A stretch of DNA of 64,000 nucleotides from Proteus cibi. GTDB lineage: Bacteria > Pseudomonadota > Gammaproteobacteria > Enterobacterales > Enterobacteriaceae. The stretch's first letter is position 1. Every line of letters begins with the position of its first letter. The notes under the pieces were generated by a model, which saw only the letters and a program-made list of their open reading frames with translations, was not told where the DNA came from and did not search any database. Shown here in pieces: positions 27,171-36,843 of the stretch. A program made the translations under genes and the position numbers. The stretch is taken from positions 62,001-126,000 of the forward strand of contig NZ_PENW01000031.1 in NCBI RefSeq assembly GCF_003144405.1, read 5' to 3'.

Positions 27171-28332
27171 TTGACTCACCACGATGATGTAACCAATGTT
27201 TAAATTGGTGTGTAATATGTCTTAATTCACCATTACGTAACATACCCACCAGCACACCTAATACGGTGTAAATCACACCTAAAACCAGCATCATCACGAT
27301 ATCACCCAATATACTTTGGAATGACAATCCCATTTGATTTATTCCTGCCATGGCGTTTACTGCCCATGTAGAAGGTAATGCGGATGAAATCGCAAATACC
27401 CAATCAGGCATTGCTTGTAATGGCCAAATCGTACCAGAAATATAGAACACGGGCGTTGTAACAAATGCGAGTGTCAGATAAATCATCTCAACACTGCGTA
27501 AACATTCTGTAATTAGCTTGCCGAGACCTAATACTGCCAATAGGAATGGGAAAGTAAGCATCCATATTTGGTAAAGCGGAGCCTCTTGTCGGTAACCTAA
27601 TACCCAAGGCCATAATGCAAAGAAGACGGCAGATAAAAATAACCAAATAGGAATAAGTGCCGATAGCGCCCCTAAATAAACCGCTAATGGTGGTTTTCCT
27701 TTTGGCGTACTTCGCACGGCAATGCTGACACGCACACAAGCAATTAAAAGGGAGTGTTGTAATAACATCACTAATAATCCAGGGAAAATGATCGCAGCAA
27801 AACTTACTCCGGGGTTATACATAGCAATGGTTTCACCCTGAATAGGCTTTAATAGGATCTTTGATTGCTCAACACTAAAGCCCGCATTTTGTAAAATACG
27901 CCCATTGTAAGAATCTAATAACTGTTGATAAGCTAACATCAATTCCTGCTGAATTTGCCCGCTAGCAAGGCGGTTTGTGGCATCACCAAAAACGGGTACG
28001 GTGACATCTTTACCATTGAGTAGTTTTTTCTCAAAATCAGTTGGAATAATAATGATGGCAAAAAGCTCACGCATAATCATATCGTGGCGAGCGCCCTCTA
28101 AATTATCGTAGTTCTTAATGCTTAATTTAGGTGTCGAGTTTAATGCCCGAATAAGTGAATAACTTGCTGGGCTATGATCTTGATTAATCACGGCAACAGG
28201 CAAATCCCATAAAACAGGTTTGGCATACACCAAACTCATAATGCATAGAGAAACGATAAGTAACATCCACATCGGTTTTTCTAGCATACCCAATAGAACA
28301 CGCTTAAAGGTTTGGAAGTACATCTGCATCAT
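27166..28332 (-). CDS. ABC-2 type transporter permease (second permease)
   Basis: This 388-residue ABC-2 permease has one N-terminal helix (about 18-38), a large periplasmic region (about 40-175) and five C-terminal helices (about 178-375). The pattern LPVAVINQDHSPASYSLIRAL after the first helix is typical of YhhJ/YbhR-type exporter permeases. It overlaps the upstream permease gene by 4 bases (ATGA). With the membrane-fusion protein it would form a drug or lipid-type exporter, but no ATPase gene is present in the cluster. Substrate unknown. Confidence 0.85.
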   Translation of the reverse strand: MMQMYFQTFKRVLLGMLEKPMWMLLIVSLCIMSLVYAKPVLWDLPVAVINQDHSPASYSLIRALNSTPKLSIKNYDNLEGARHDMIMRELFAIIIIPTDFEKKLLNGKDVTVPVFGDATNRLASGQIQQELMLAYQQLLDSYNGRILQNAGFSVEQSKILLKPIQGETIAMYNPGVSFAAIIFPGLLVMLLQHSLLIACVRVSIAVRSTPKGKPPLAVYLGALSALIPIWLFLSAVFFALWPWVLGYRQEAPLYQIWMLTFPFLLAVLGLGKLITECLRSVEMIYLTLAFVTTPVFYISGTIWPLQAMPDWVFAISSALPSTWAVNAMAGINQMGLSFQSILGDIVMMLVLGVIYTVLGVLVGMLRNGELRHITHQFKHWLHHRGESK

Positions 28333-29474
28333 GCCACACCTACCTGTAATTCCAATCGTTTAAAAATACGCTTACGAACTAAGAAGGCGATAGCAAAAGG
28401 ATAAATCAGCAAGAGTGAACAAACATATAAAATACCTTGTAGTGATACTTCTCTTAAGAAAATATCAAACATCGCATTTAAGGCGTGAGTTAATGGTTCT
28501 AAATTAGAAATAATCTGTGCAGGTAAGATCATCGAAAGTTCAGGTACAGCCATGCCTGAAAATGCCAATGCAATACTCACCAACATCCCTATCATACTGT
28601 ATGCCGTTATCGCGCTATTGGTAAACGCAAAGAGCAGTAATCCCACACTTTGAGCAGCAATAATATAGAAGAATCCCACTAACACCATATAGAGCGGATT
28701 GCCGTTCACCTTCGCCCCCGAGAAATGCACTAATGCCGCTAATTCAACAATTAATAAGGTTAAGAAGAACAGTGTGTAAGGTGTGAGTTTACCAATAAGT
28801 GCAAATGTGAAGGGCTTAATATTCAATAACATATTACCGCGTGACAACGAATAAATCGTACAGGTCACGACAAATAGTTGAAGCATATGGATGGTAGCCG
28901 CAAATTGCTGATAATAAATATAACTGCCACTGGCATTAAATAAACTGTCATAAGAGAAAGTCACTTTTGCTAATGGTGGAACAGGTTTATTCATTTCTTG
29001 CGCTAAAACCGTGCGATATTGCGCATTAAGCTCTGCAATGAGTCCACTAAAATCCTGTATTGCATAGCTCCCAGCGGCATAATACAACCCGTTATAATAC
29101 ATACGTGTAGTGGGTTGTTTTCCAGCTAAGACCTTACTTTCAAAGTGTCGAGGGATGGTCAGTATCGCATAATCTTTTGCACTACCAAGCCGTTCCATTG
29201 CTGTACGAGGATTGCCATCTAGCGTATTTAATTGCGCATGAGAGCCCGCGTTTAAGTCTCTGATCAATGTTCTTGATAACGGGCTATTATCGTTATTGAT
29301 CACTGAAACTGGCAAATTCAGCAATGTACCTTCAGAAAAGTTAGCACTAATTAACGTGAATAACATCAATGGAAATAGCCAGCTTAGCCAGTGAAAAACC
29401 GGGCTACGAACTGCCATATAAGTTTCTCGTGAAAATGCGCTACTAAAGCCACGCCAAGCTGCCTTTACTCTCAT
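28329..29474 (-). CDS. ABC-2 type transporter permease (first permease)
   Basis: This 381-residue permease has the same architecture as its downstream partner: one helix (about 27-45), a periplasmic domain starting LLNLPVSVINNDNSPLSRTL, and a C-terminal helix bundle (about 195-370). The two probably form a heterodimeric channel. It lies 9 bases after the membrane-fusion gene and is translationally coupled to the next permease. The start follows AAGGACAA. No nucleotide-binding domain is fused to it. Confidence 0.85.
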   Translation of the reverse strand: MRVKAAWRGFSSAFSRETYMAVRSPVFHWLSWLFPLMLFTLISANFSEGTLLNLPVSVINNDNSPLSRTLIRDLNAGSHAQLNTLDGNPRTAMERLGSAKDYAILTIPRHFESKVLAGKQPTTRMYYNGLYYAAGSYAIQDFSGLIAELNAQYRTVLAQEMNKPVPPLAKVTFSYDSLFNASGSYIYYQQFAATIHMLQLFVVTCTIYSLSRGNMLLNIKPFTFALIGKLTPYTLFFLTLLIVELAALVHFSGAKVNGNPLYMVLVGFFYIIAAQSVGLLLFAFTNSAITAYSMIGMLVSIALAFSGMAVPELSMILPAQIISNLEPLTHALNAMFDIFLREVSLQGILYVCSLLLIYPFAIAFLVRKRIFKRLELQVGVA

Positions 29475-29483
29475 TGTTTGTCC

Positions 29484-30455
29484 TTATTTATCCCAACGCC
29501 ATAATGCACTCATGCCAGGACGAAGCCCTTCAATTGGCGTCACAGGATACAGTCGGATCTCAAACGTTTTTAGATCGAAATCACCCGTTGCTCTTGTCGC
29601 TCTTTTTGTTGCGTAGTCACCCATTGGAGCGATATAGCGAATTTCAGCTTCTACTTCTTTATTACCTAATGCAGGCACCATGATCGTAATGCGATCACCT
29701 TTGCGAATATCCGCTAAAATATCTTCACGAAGGTTATAAACAAAATAGGCTTCAGGAATACGAATAAGAGTAGCCAGCGGGCTATTGGCATTAAAAAGTT
29801 CACCTATTTCCGCCGGAATAGGACCAACTTCACCATCAACAGGTGCTTTGACTTGTAAATCGTCTTGTTGGATCTTCAATTCGATAAGCTGTTGTTCTGC
29901 TTGTTGTACTGCTGCTGTATATTTCTGGCGTAATTCAATGCGATCGCCATTTTTGGCTTCATCCAACTCTGCTTGCGCGCCTCTGACTCGTTGTGATGCA
30001 ACATCACGGCTACGGCGTGCATTATCCAGTTCTGTCGCTGATACATAACCTTGGTTAGCCACTGCGCTGATCCGCTGATAATCTCTTGTCGCATTGGCTG
30101 CTTCTACTTTGGCTTGAGATAGCACCGCTTCTAAGTTACGAATGCTCTCTTCTCTTGTACCATGTAATGACAAGTCTAATTGAGCTTGTGCTTGAGTTTT
30201 AGCGGCTTCAAGTGCAGCAACTTGAGCGTTGAGTTCAGGGCTTTCTAATGTGATCATCAATTGCCCTTTTTTGACATCATCACCTCGCTCTATATGGCGT
30301 TCAATAACACGACCTTTGGCTTTAGAGGCAACAATCACTTCTGGAGCGTCAACTTCTCCTTGCAATAATAAATATTGATTATGCGCGCGGAAAAGTACGG
30401 CTAATGCAATTAGTATTAGCATTAATAAAATAAGATAAATGGCTCTTTTTTTCAT
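29484..30455 (-). CDS. HlyD-family membrane fusion protein
   Basis: This 323-residue periplasmic adaptor has an N-terminal membrane anchor (about 5-22), a lipoyl half (VIVASKAKGRVIERHIERGDDVKKGQ), a long coiled-coil hairpin (about 75-190, Ala/Gln/Glu-rich), the second lipoyl half (LQVKAPVDGEVG) and a beta-barrel. It resembles YhiI/YbhG-type adaptors that link ABC-2 permeases to TolC. It is first gene of the three-gene minus-strand operon, divergent from btsS across 233 bases. Confidence 0.88.
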   Translation of the reverse strand: MKKRAIYLILLMLILIALAVLFRAHNQYLLLQGEVDAPEVIVASKAKGRVIERHIERGDDVKKGQLMITLESPELNAQVAALEAAKTQAQAQLDLSLHGTREESIRNLEAVLSQAKVEAANATRDYQRISAVANQGYVSATELDNARRSRDVASQRVRGAQAELDEAKNGDRIELRQKYTAAVQQAEQQLIELKIQQDDLQVKAPVDGEVGPIPAEIGELFNANSPLATLIRIPEAYFVYNLREDILADIRKGDRITIMVPALGNKEVEAEIRYIAPMGDYATKRATRATGDFDLKTFEIRLYPVTPIEGLRPGMSALWRWDK

Positions 30456-30688
30456 ATAACGATTAGACCTTAATAGTGAAGTAGAACACTCACTGACAGA
30501 GTTATATTACACAATAACTCAGAATTTCTTTAAGAATTTTGTGCGCCAGATCACTGACGCAAAGGAATATTTTCTTTGATAGTGCGATTAAGTTATTCTT
30601 ATATCAAACTTTATCGCCTAATTAATATCCCCGTTTTATCTGAATTTTTATATATATCAGATAGAAAAGAGAACGGTACTCAATACTT

Positions 30689-32392
30689 ATGTATGAATTT
30701 GATCTTATTTTGCTGTTATTACAGCAAATGTGCGTTTATTTAATTATTGCTTGGTTTTTAAGTAAAACACCTCTATTTACGCCACTTTTACAGGTCACGA
30801 TAAAACTACCACATAAATTGATGTGCTACGTCATCTTCTCTATTTTCTGCATTATGGGTACCTATTTTGGGCTACATATTAATGATTCTATTGCCAATAC
30901 ACGTGCTATTGGCTCTGTCTTAGGTGGATTACTAGGAGGACCTTACGTCGGCTTTCTCGTTGGTTTTACCGGAGGCTTACACCGTTATTCACTCGGTGGT
31001 ATGACTGCATTTAGCTGCATGGTTTCTACCATTGTAGAGGGCTTAATTGGCGGATTAGTCCACCGTTATTACGTAAAACACGGGCAGATGCATCGGATAT
31101 TTAATCCATGGACAGCTGCCGCCGTTACTTTCTTTGCTGAAATAATACAAATGAGCATCATTTTATTATTAGCTCGTCCGTTTAATGAAGCTCTTGCTTT
31201 AGTGAAAGATATTGCCGCGCCGATGATCGTAGCCAATACCATTGGCGCGGCAATGTTTATTCGAATTTTACAAGATAGGCGCGCTATATTTGAAAAATAT
31301 ACCAGTGCATTCTCAGCTCAAGCTTTAAAAATCGCTGTCTGTACTGAAGGTATTTTACGTAAAGGGTTTAACCAAGATAATAGCACCCGTGTGGCAAAAG
31401 TGATTTATCAGGAATTGAGAGTCAGTGCAGTTGCTATTACAGATAGAGAAAAGTTGCTCGCTTTTATTGGCATTGGCGCCGATCATCATTTACCGGGTAC
31501 ACCTATTTCATCAGATCAATCCAAGCAAGCCATTAATAATAATGAAGTTGTCTATGCAGACGGTAATGAAACCCCCTATCGTTGCACCCTTTCTCCTCAT
31601 TGCAAACTAGGAGCAACCTTAGTTATTCCACTAAGAGGTGAAAATAACCAAGTCATTGGCACAATAAAGCTCTATGAGGCGAAGAATCGCCTCTTTAGTT
31701 CGATTAATCGTACCTTAGGTGAAGGCATCGCAAGTCTTTTATCTGCACAAATTCTGGCAGGGCAATATGAGCGAAATAAGCAATCTCTTTTAGAATCAGA
31801 GATTAAACTTTTACATGCTCAAGTGAATCCACACTTTCTTTTTAATGCACTAAATACATTACAAGCGGTTATTCGCCGTGATAGTGAACAAGCAAATCAA
31901 CTCGTGCAATTTCTCTCGGCTTTCTTTCGTAAGAATTTAAAAAGACCAGAGGCTGTGGTGACATTAAGTGATGAAATCGAACATGTGAACGCTTATCTGC
32001 AAATAGAGAAAGCACGTTTTCAGGAGCGTTTACAGATTGATATTCAAATTCCTGAAAGCTTAGCTAATGCTCGCCTACCCGCTTTTTCGCTTCAACCCAT
32101 GGTTGAGAATGCAATTAAACATGGAACGTCACAGTTATTAGATACAGGAAAGATTACAATTAGAGCACATCAAGAACATCATTTAATCATTATCGAAATT
32201 TGTGATAATGCCGGACTTTACCGTCTTCAATGCCCATCGCATCAATTAGGCTTAGGCATGAGACTAGTGGATAAGCGACTAAAATTACGTTATGGCGAGC
32301 TTTACGGTGTTTTAGTGGAATGCCAAGCCGATGAATACACAAAGGTAAAAATTTGTTTACCTCTCGAAAAAAGCATGGATAACGTTACATAA
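30689..32392 (+). CDS. btsS: Sensor histidine kinase BtsS (LytS/YehU family)
   Basis: This 567-residue LytS-type kinase has N-terminal membrane helices (about 5-190; 5TM-5TMR_LYT, with [18 protein letters not shown]), a GAF-like domain (about 210-350) and a C-terminal His_kinase/HATPase domain. The phosphoacceptor is in [15 protein letters not shown] (about 378-392), and the N box is [11 protein letters not shown] near 470. E. coli BtsS is a high-affinity pyruvate sensor; nearly every block of that protein is recognisable here. btsR follows after 2 bases. Confidence 0.93.
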   Translation: MYEFDLILLLLQQMCVYLIIAWFLSKTPLFTPLLQVTIKLPHKLMCYVIFSIFCIMGTYFGLHINDSIANTRAIGSVLGGLLGGPYVGFLVGFTGGLHRYSLGGMTAFSCMVSTIVEGLIGGLVHRYYVKHGQMHRIFNPWTAAAVTFFAEIIQMSIILLLARPFNEALALVKDIAAPMIVANTIGAAMFIRILQDRRAIFEKYTSAFSAQALKIAVCTEGILRKGFNQDNSTRVAKVIYQELRVSAVAITDREKLLAFIGIGADHHLPGTPISSDQSKQAINNNEVVYADGNETPYRCTLSPHCKLGATLVIPLRGENNQVIGTIKLYEAKNRLFSSINRTLGEGIASLLSAQILAGQYERNKQSLLESEIKLLHAQVNPHFLFNALNTLQAVIRRDSEQANQLVQFLSAFFRKNLKRPEAVVTLSDEIEHVNAYLQIEKARFQERLQIDIQIPESLANARLPAFSLQPMVENAIKHGTSQLLDTGKITIRAHQEHHLIIIEICDNAGLYRLQCPSHQLGLGMRLVDKRLKLRYGELYGVLVECQADEYTKVKICLPLEKSMDNVT

Positions 32393-32394
32393 TA

Positions 32395-33111
32395 ATGAAT
32401 ATATTAATCGTTGATGATGAGCCGTTGGCTCGTGAAAACTTACGTTGTTTACTTGAAGTTGAAAAGGATATTCATATTGTTGGTGAATGCAGTAATGCAA
32501 TTGAAGCCATAGGAGAAATACATCGCAAAAAGCCTGATGTTGTTTTTCTTGATATTCAAATGCCTCGCATTACTGGTCTTGAAATGGTCACAATGCTTGA
32601 TCCTGAACATCGCCCTTATATTGTTTTTCTAACTGCATTTGAAGAGTATGCCATTCAGGCCTTTGAAGAGCATGCCTTTGATTATTTACTCAAACCTTTA
32701 GAGCAAGAGCGACTTACTAAAACATTAAATCGTTTACGCCAAGGTAATAAACAGAATATTGATCTCTTAACACCGCCTGAAGAGCGTTTAAAGTGCATTC
32801 CATGTACAGGTCATAGCCGTATTTGGTTAATGCCCATTGATGAGGCTGTATTTGCAACATCAAGACTCAGTGGTGTTTATGTTACCAATAACCAAGGTCA
32901 AGAAGGTTTTACAGAATTAACACTACGTACATTGGAAACACGCACACAATTAGTTCGTTGCCATCGCCAATATTTAGTGAATATGGATTATGTTAATGAG
33001 ATTATTTTTGGTGATAATGGGCAAGCTGAATTGATATTACACAATAACAGCCAAATCCCTGTTAGCCGTCGATATCTAAAACCATTAAAAGAAGCAATTG
33101 GTTTAAGCTAA
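32395..33111 (+). CDS. btsR: LytTR response regulator BtsR (YehT)
   Basis: This 238-residue regulator has an N-terminal receiver domain ([14 protein letters not shown]; phospho-acceptor Asp in [11 protein letters not shown] near 54; Lys in [13 protein letters not shown] near 103) and a C-terminal LytTR DNA-binding domain (about 135-238, with [18 protein letters not shown]). In E. coli BtsR activates the pyruvate transporter btsT; that gene is not in the window. Its stop codon abuts the stop of the next, convergent gene with no spacer. Confidence 0.93.
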   Translation: MNILIVDDEPLARENLRCLLEVEKDIHIVGECSNAIEAIGEIHRKKPDVVFLDIQMPRITGLEMVTMLDPEHRPYIVFLTAFEEYAIQAFEEHAFDYLLKPLEQERLTKTLNRLRQGNKQNIDLLTPPEERLKCIPCTGHSRIWLMPIDEAVFATSRLSGVYVTNNQGQEGFTELTLRTLETRTQLVRCHRQYLVNMDYVNEIIFGDNGQAELILHNNSQIPVSRRYLKPLKEAIGLS

Positions 33112-33648
33112 TTAATAACACCCTGTAATAAATGAGTATTTAGATAATGATAAGTATTGTTCTAAATACTCATCAAAAACTTGTTGGTACTGCTTACGGT
33201 TAAAAATAAGCTGTTTAATAGGCGTAATTCCATGTTCATCAAGTTCTAGTGCGTCGTCTTTCTCTAATCCGTCTTCATAAGCAATATTGAACCACTTCAC
33301 GTAATCATTTGTAATTTCTAAATCACAAGCGATCACCGAGCAATAATCACTGCCACAATGACAACGATACAGCACCAATCGATTATTATCTAATTGAGTA
33401 TAAACAGGTTTATTTCCTAAATATTGCTCTATTTTACTGCGAATAATTTTATGACGGTCATAATTCGGGAAACGAGCTTTATCAACAACGAAAAAATCCA
33501 AGTCAAAATCTGAAAAGCGTAAATCTGTTTGTTTCTCAAACCCCAACCATTTATCCAATGCTATACCATCAATATAAAAATTGAAGTCTGTACGTTGAGT
33601 ATCAGCATCTTGCTGAATACAACGTAATTCTAATTGATTGGTTTGCAT
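33112..33648 (-). CDS. Hypothetical acidic protein with a CxCxxxxC motif
   Basis: This 178-residue soluble protein has no signal or membrane segment and is acidic and rich in aromatic residues (Tyr, Phe, Trp). A cluster YRCHCGSDYCSVIACD (about 93-108) has four cysteines and could bind zinc or be redox-active. WFNIAYEDG and a C-terminal YLEQYLSLSKYSF follow. ATG follows TAGGAAAGTTC. The compact, mostly beta-looking layout recalls immunity-type proteins, but that is only an impression. Its stop touches the btsR stop. I do not recognise the family. Confidence 0.6.
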   Translation of the reverse strand: MQTNQLELRCIQQDADTQRTDFNFYIDGIALDKWLGFEKQTDLRFSDFDLDFFVVDKARFPNYDRHKIIRSKIEQYLGNKPVYTQLDNNRLVLYRCHCGSDYCSVIACDLEITNDYVKWFNIAYEDGLEKDDALELDEHGITPIKQLIFNRKQYQQVFDEYLEQYLSLSKYSFITGCY

Positions 33649-33707
33649 GAACTTTCCTATGATTAATAGAAGTCGGTCGTGACAAATTTTATATCATTAA
33701 AATAAGT

Positions 33708-33750
33708 ATAAAAAAACCAGCCAACTTTCGCTGACTGGTTTTAATTTTTT
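33708..33750 (-). terminator. Terminator after deaD
   Basis: On the minus strand AACCAGTCAGC, GAAA tetraloop and GTTGGCTGGTT are followed by TTTTTTTAT. It has A-rich DNA on the other side as well. Confidence 0.85.
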
Positions 33751-33789
33751 TAGTATCAACTCAATTTAACATTGAGTGAATGCAAACTC

Positions 33790-35673
33790 TTATTGGTTAT
33801 GAGAACTGCTACGACGACGAGGTGTACCTTCGTTGTTACGACCACGGAAGTTACCGCGCTCGCCACCACGATCGTTGCTACGCTCACCACCACGGTCGTT
33901 ATTACCACGACGTTGTGGTTGATCACCATTATTAAAACGACGACCACCTTGTGGTTGACCATCACGACGGCTGTTATTACGACGCTCACGGAAAGGCTGA
34001 GATTGAGCATCACCCACTAATTGCATATTCAGGGGTTTGTTCATAATACGCGTACGTGTGAAGTGGCTTAATAAATCTGTTGGCATACCTTTTGGTAACT
34101 CGATGGTTGAGTGAGAACCATACAGTTTGATATTACCAATGTAACGGCTGCTGATATCGCCTTCATTAGCAATCGCACCCACGATATGACGCACTTCAAC
34201 ACCATCATCACGACCCACTTCGATGCGGTATAAATCCATTTCGCCAGCATCACGACGTTCGCGACGAGGAGAACGCTCACGATCGCTATCACCGCGACGA
34301 CGATCATCACGATCGTTAAATTCACGACGAGGACGACGAACGGGATCTGGTGGCAGAATAAGTGCACGCTCACCTTGAGCCATTTTCAGTAATACCGCAG
34401 CCAATGTTTCCATATCCAGCGCATCTTCACCTTGTGGCGCTAATTTAGGTAACAGAGCACGATACTGGTCAAGGTTGCTAGTTTCTAATTGTTGTGCGAT
34501 TTGCTGTGCAAATTTTTCCTGACGACGTTGGCTGATAAGCTCTGCATTTGGCAGTTCTACTTCAGGAATAGTCATCTTCATTGTACGTTCGATATTGCGC
34601 AGTAAACGACGCTCACGGTTATCAACGAATAAAATTGCACGACCCGCACGACCCGCACGACCTGTACGACCAATACGGTGAACGTAAGATTCTGAATCCA
34701 TTGGGATATCATAGTTCACAACAAGGCTGATACGGTCAACGTCAAGACCACGAGCAGCAACGTCAGTCGCGATTAAAATGTCTAAACGACCATTTTTCAG
34801 ACGCTCTAATGTTTGCTCACGCAGTGATTGGTTCATATCACCGTTTAACGCCGCACTGTTATAACCATTACGCTCTAAAGCTTCAGCAACTTCTAATGTT
34901 GCGTTTTTAGTACGAACGAAAATAATTGCCGCATCAAAATCTTCAGCTTCTAAGAAACGAATTAATGCTTCATTCTTACGTGCGCCGAATGTCATCCAAT
35001 AGCTTTGGCTAATGTCTGGACGTGTCGTTACGCTACTTTGGATGCGTACTTCTTTCGGATCGTTCATAAAACGACGAGTAATACGACGAATAGCTTCTGG
35101 CATTGTTGCAGAGAACAGCGCAGTTTGGTGTTCTGCTGGGATCTTACTTAAAATGTTTTCAACATCTTCAATAAAGCCCATACGTAACATTTCATCAGCT
35201 TCATCTAATACTAAACCTTTCAGTTTAGATAAATCTAATGTGCCACGGTTTAAATGATCTAATAAACGACCAGGTGTACCCACAACAACTTGTGGTCCTT
35301 GGCGTAATGCACGTAATTGCACGTCGTAACGTTGACCACCATACAGTGCAACAACATTTACTTTTGGTAAATGCTTAGAAAAATCTTCAATTGCTTCAGC
35401 AACTTGAACCGCAAGTTCACGAGTAGGTGCTAAAACTAAAATTTGTGGTGCTTTTAATGATTCATCAAGATTGTGTAATAATGGCAGGCTAAATGCAGCA
35501 GTTTTACCACTACCTGTCTGTGCCATACCTAAAACATCATTGCCGTTTAAAAGGAAAGGGATACATTGTTGCTGAATTGGAGAAGGCTTCTCGTAGCCTA
35601 AGTCATTCAGTGCAGTCAAAATAGGTGCTGATAAACCTAGATCAGCAAAAGTCATATCGGTTTCAGTAGTCAT
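33790..35673 (-). CDS. deaD: ATP-dependent RNA helicase DeaD (CsdA)
   Basis: This 627-residue DEAD-box helicase acts in cold-shock ribosome assembly and mRNA decay. Visible motifs are Q ([12 protein letters not shown]), Walker A AQTGSGKT (about 48-55), DEAD (about 155-158), SAT (about 187-189), the [11 protein letters not shown] block near 330, the DbpA/CsdA RNA-binding domain (about 475-560) and an Arg-Gly-rich tail with repeats of NDRGGERGN. The start [12 protein letters not shown] at 35673 is chosen over an extension at 35688. A short frame ends one base before this start. Confidence 0.97.
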   Translation of the reverse strand: MTTETDMTFADLGLSAPILTALNDLGYEKPSPIQQQCIPFLLNGNDVLGMAQTGSGKTAAFSLPLLHNLDESLKAPQILVLAPTRELAVQVAEAIEDFSKHLPKVNVVALYGGQRYDVQLRALRQGPQVVVGTPGRLLDHLNRGTLDLSKLKGLVLDEADEMLRMGFIEDVENILSKIPAEHQTALFSATMPEAIRRITRRFMNDPKEVRIQSSVTTRPDISQSYWMTFGARKNEALIRFLEAEDFDAAIIFVRTKNATLEVAEALERNGYNSAALNGDMNQSLREQTLERLKNGRLDILIATDVAARGLDVDRISLVVNYDIPMDSESYVHRIGRTGRAGRAGRAILFVDNRERRLLRNIERTMKMTIPEVELPNAELISQRRQEKFAQQIAQQLETSNLDQYRALLPKLAPQGEDALDMETLAAVLLKMAQGERALILPPDPVRRPRREFNDRDDRRRGDSDRERSPRRERRDAGEMDLYRIEVGRDDGVEVRHIVGAIANEGDISSRYIGNIKLYGSHSTIELPKGMPTDLLSHFTRTRIMNKPLNMQLVGDAQSQPFRERRNNSRRDGQPQGGRRFNNGDQPQRRGNNDRGGERSNDRGGERGNFRGRNNEGTPRRRSSSHNQ

Positions 35674-35674
35674 G

Positions 35675-35743
35675 TCACTGTGCCTCATTCATTATGGCAG
35701 CCAGTTGACATAACATACCGCATGGTTTGTCGGTCTTTATCAT
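35675..35743 (-). CDS. Short upstream ORF coupled to deaD (yrbN position)
   Basis: A 22-codon frame [20 protein letters not shown]... ends with TGA one base before the deaD ATG (TGACATG), so a ribosome finishing it could restart on deaD. In E. coli the small gene yrbN occupies this position between nlpI and deaD. The ribosome site here is poor and I cannot verify sequence similarity. Confidence 0.35.
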   Translation of the reverse strand: MIKTDKPCGMLCQLAAIMNEAQ

Positions 35744-35782
35744 CTAAAATGTGAACTGGCTCAAATTATATTATTAAACGAA

Positions 35783-35816
35783 CAAACAAGCCCTCATCCT
35801 ATGTAGATGATGGCTT
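35783..35816 (-). terminator. Weak terminator between nlpI and deaD
   Basis: On the minus strand AAGCCATCATC and GATGAGGGCTT form a stem with one mismatch, followed by a mixed T/G tail rather than a pure T run. It may allow partial readthrough into deaD. Confidence 0.5.
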
Positions 35817-35843
35817 CAAACTGATCAGAGAAATGTTCGTCAG

Positions 35844-36731
35844 CTATTGCTGGTCCGATTCCGCTAGGTCTTCTTGTTGGCCTAACAGTGCTAATTCCAA
35901 CAATGCGTAGCGGTGCTCAACGAAGTTATGCGCGTTGTTAGCAACCGTCAGCTTGAATAACGCTTCTGCGCTATCCATGTCCCCCAGACTTAGGTAATAC
36001 TTACCTAAATAGAAGTTAGTTTCACTAAGATGCTCAGCGAGCAAAGTGTTATCGGTTGAAGCCTCATTTAGTTTCAACATTAATGTTTTCTCATTAATGT
36101 CGCCTAAATAAAACTCAACTATATTCCATCCCCATTGTCCCGTTTTATTCGCTTGCTGGTATCGCTGTTTTAGCTGCTGTTTAGCCAAAACCGTGTTTAT
36201 CTCTTTTTCTACAAGATATAACCAAAGCGAACGAATGGGATCATTTGGATCGACCTGATAAAACGCCTGCAGATCATCCTGCGCCAATTTCAATCGGCCA
36301 CCGTAGTACAACGCGATACCACGATTAAAACGCGCATTATTGTAAGTTGGATCAAGCTCTAAAACAGAATCAAACGCTTCATAAGCAGCATCGTAATTCG
36401 CTGCCTGCGTAAAATAGATACCCAGAAAATTAAAAATTTCTAGCATATCTGGTCGTATTGATAGCGCCATTGAAAAATCATTACGCGCTAAAGCTCGTAA
36501 ACCGAGGCTATCATACAGCACACCACGCTCATATAAAAGCTGTGCGTACTCATCTTCGGTTAATGAGCGGCTCGCAAGGATCTGTTCTATACGAGCCAAT
36601 ATGACTTCTTGTTGTAAAGAAGGCTGCAATGGTGTGGCAAAAATCGCATTCTGGCGCCACTCTGGACTAGTGCTGCATCCGGAAATAAAGATGAAAACAG
36701 CAATAGAACAACTGCGCAGAAATGTTTTCAT
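35844..36731 (-). CDS. nlpI: Lipoprotein NlpI (TPR protein)
   Basis: This 295-residue outer-membrane lipoprotein has tetratricopeptide repeats. It is an adaptor that brings the protease Prc (Tsp) to peptidoglycan hydrolases such as MepS and scaffolds peptidoglycan enzymes. The signal [19 protein letters not shown] ends in lipobox ISGC (Cys19). TPR units are visible at about 60-95 ([18 protein letters not shown]), 96-130 ([19 protein letters not shown]) and 130-165. It lies between pnp and deaD in the conserved cluster. Confidence 0.96.
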   Translation of the reverse strand: MKTFLRSCSIAVFIFISGCSTSPEWRQNAIFATPLQPSLQQEVILARIEQILASRSLTEDEYAQLLYERGVLYDSLGLRALARNDFSMALSIRPDMLEIFNFLGIYFTQAANYDAAYEAFDSVLELDPTYNNARFNRGIALYYGGRLKLAQDDLQAFYQVDPNDPIRSLWLYLVEKEINTVLAKQQLKQRYQQANKTGQWGWNIVEFYLGDINEKTLMLKLNEASTDNTLLAEHLSETNFYLGKYYLSLGDMDSAEALFKLTVANNAHNFVEHRYALLELALLGQQEDLAESDQQ

Positions 36732-36843
36732 TTCTCACTCCCAAAGTCAGACCTTTCAACAAAAAGCGTTCAAGACGTCCTACTTGTCAATCATAATAAG
36801 TCTCTACCGATACCTATGTCTTGATATCGGTAGTAGAATATCA

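Noticed and set aside
33756-34373. Long frames opposite and within the deaD C-terminal region rich in Val or Thr
   Set aside because: They are out-of-frame readings of the Arg-Gly-rich tail codons, without ribosome sites.
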